From positions 1,651,680-1,715,679 of the forward strand of contig JACAXG010000079.1 of NCBI GenBank assembly GCA_018881555.1: DNA of 64,000 nucleotides. The letters run 5' to 3'. Of the stretch, positions 63,201 through 64,000 are shown in pieces (position 1 is the first letter of the stretch; the number at the start of each line of letters is the position of its first letter). This DNA comes from Amblyornis subalaris. Its lineage: Eukaryota; Chordata; Aves; Passeriformes; Ptilonorhynchidae. The position numbers and the translations under genes were made by a program. The notes under the pieces were generated by a model. That model worked only from the letters and a program-made list of their open reading frames with translations. It was not told the DNA's origin and did no database searches.

Positions 63201-64000
63201 GTTCTTACAGTTGTATAAAAGAGCACTGGATTTTATTTGCCTTCATGGACTGCTAAATTTTACTGTAGTACTGTTAATCATAGACAGAAGTCATAACAGA
63301 GCCTTATTCTTTTAATTGTGAATTTAAACTGGAGCTAGAAAATAGTTTGATTACTATTTGGTTTCATTGAAAAATATTTTATGGAAATGGTGTTAAGTGA
63401 ATAAGGGACATTTTCATGCTGCTTTTGAGGTACGTGATTTCAGCATAGGGAGTATGCCCACAAAGGAATTTTAAATGACAGTTTTACAATTGGGGCGTTT
63501 TGTTTTGTCTTGGGATAGGGGTGTTTTTTTGTTTTAATACATAGCATGCTTGGAGCTACTTGATGGCATGTCTACTTGTGATAAAAAATTAAGGTCAGTT
63601 TAAGCAGAAGAATTCACCACTAAACAGTATCCCCAAATGCCACATCCACAAGCTTATTGAATACTTTCATGGATGGTGACTCCACTTCCCTGGGCAGCCT
63701 GTTCCAATGCCTGACCACCCTTTCAGTGAAGAAATTTTTCCTAATGTCTAGTCTAAACCTCCCCTGGCACAACTCGAGGCTGTGTTCTCTTGTCCTATCA
63801 CTAGTTGCCTGGAAGAAGAGCCTGACCCCCACCTCAGTGCAACCTCCTTTCGGGTAATTGTAGAGAGCAATAAGGTCCTCCCTGAGCCTTCTTTTCTCAA
63901 GGCTACACAATCCTAGCTCCCTCTTCTGCTCCAGACCCTCCACCAGCTCCATTGCCCTTCTCTGGACACGCTCCAGCACCTCAATGTCTTTCTTGTACTG
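60258..64000 (+). other. Intron 24 (first 3.7 kb; continues past window)
   Basis: No further ATP8A1 exon could be found here. The sequence is AT-rich without recognised content until an antisense CR1 at about 63617, which runs off the end of the window. Confidence 0.75.
63617..64000 (-). mobile_element. CR1 LINE 3' part, antisense, well preserved, cut by window end
   Basis: The minus strand keeps an open frame of 119 codons (63620-63979) with VQRRA, a Leu-Glu-Lys-Arg-Arg-Leu block, [20 protein letters not shown] and [12 protein letters not shown]. This is the C-terminal end of CR1 ORF2. Its 3' end is near 63617. The open frame and close fit to the remembered consensus suggest a younger insertion than the one in intron 22. 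The 5' part lies outside the window. Confidence 0.9.

Noticed and set aside
1..64000. CRISPR array, tRNA, rRNA or phage-type system
   Set aside because: No regularly spaced repeats, cloverleaf sequences or bacterial-type operons were seen; the window is an ordinary vertebrate gene with introns.

Overview
The window is vertebrate nuclear DNA, almost certainly avian. It carries the first two thirds of one large intron-rich gene on the + strand. The introns contain CR1 LINEs of the bird/reptile type and an ERVL-type LTR familiar from bird genomes, and no mammalian-type SINE or L1 was recognised. I cannot name the species. Scattered single N characters suggest a draft assembly.

The gene is ATP8A1, a P4-ATPase (phospholipid flippase). 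Twenty-five coding exons, counting two alternatives for one position, were placed by joining conserved peptide blocks at GT-AG splice sites while tracking phase. The spliced frame is continuous for 717 residues. It runs from the start codon in a CpG island (1374) to the exon ending at 60257. It covers the N-terminus, TM1-2, the actuator domain (DGET at 189-192), TM3-4 (PISL at 356-359), the phosphorylation site (DKTGT, Asp409), the nucleotide-binding domain (KGA at 572-574) and the start of the returning P domain ([11 protein letters not shown] at 685-695). About 450 further residues, including the GDGAND hinge and TM5-10, must lie beyond 64000.

Layout: 1-540, upstream flank with nothing recognised; about 540-1800, CpG-island promoter, 5' leader and exon 1; 1423-9119, intron 1 with an ERVL-type solo LTR and one CR1 nested in another; 9120-21596, exons 2-6 with two further LTR-like insertions in introns 4 and 5; 22452-25146, a pair of alternative exons 7a/7b; 26782-46561, exons 8-19; 46562-52122, the 5.6 kb intron 19; 52123-60257, exons 20-24 with an old CR1 in intron 22; 60258-64000, part of intron 24, ending inside a better-preserved CR1.

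The most informative feature is the exon 7a/7b pair. The two exons are both 74 nt, in the same phase, and encode alternative versions of the same 24-residue actuator-domain segment. Including both, or skipping both, creates a stop codon almost at once, so the reading frame itself enforces one-or-the-other choice. A second likely splice switch is the 45-nt symmetric exon 15. I found no prokaryotic-type system, CRISPR array, tRNA or rRNA, and no second host gene.
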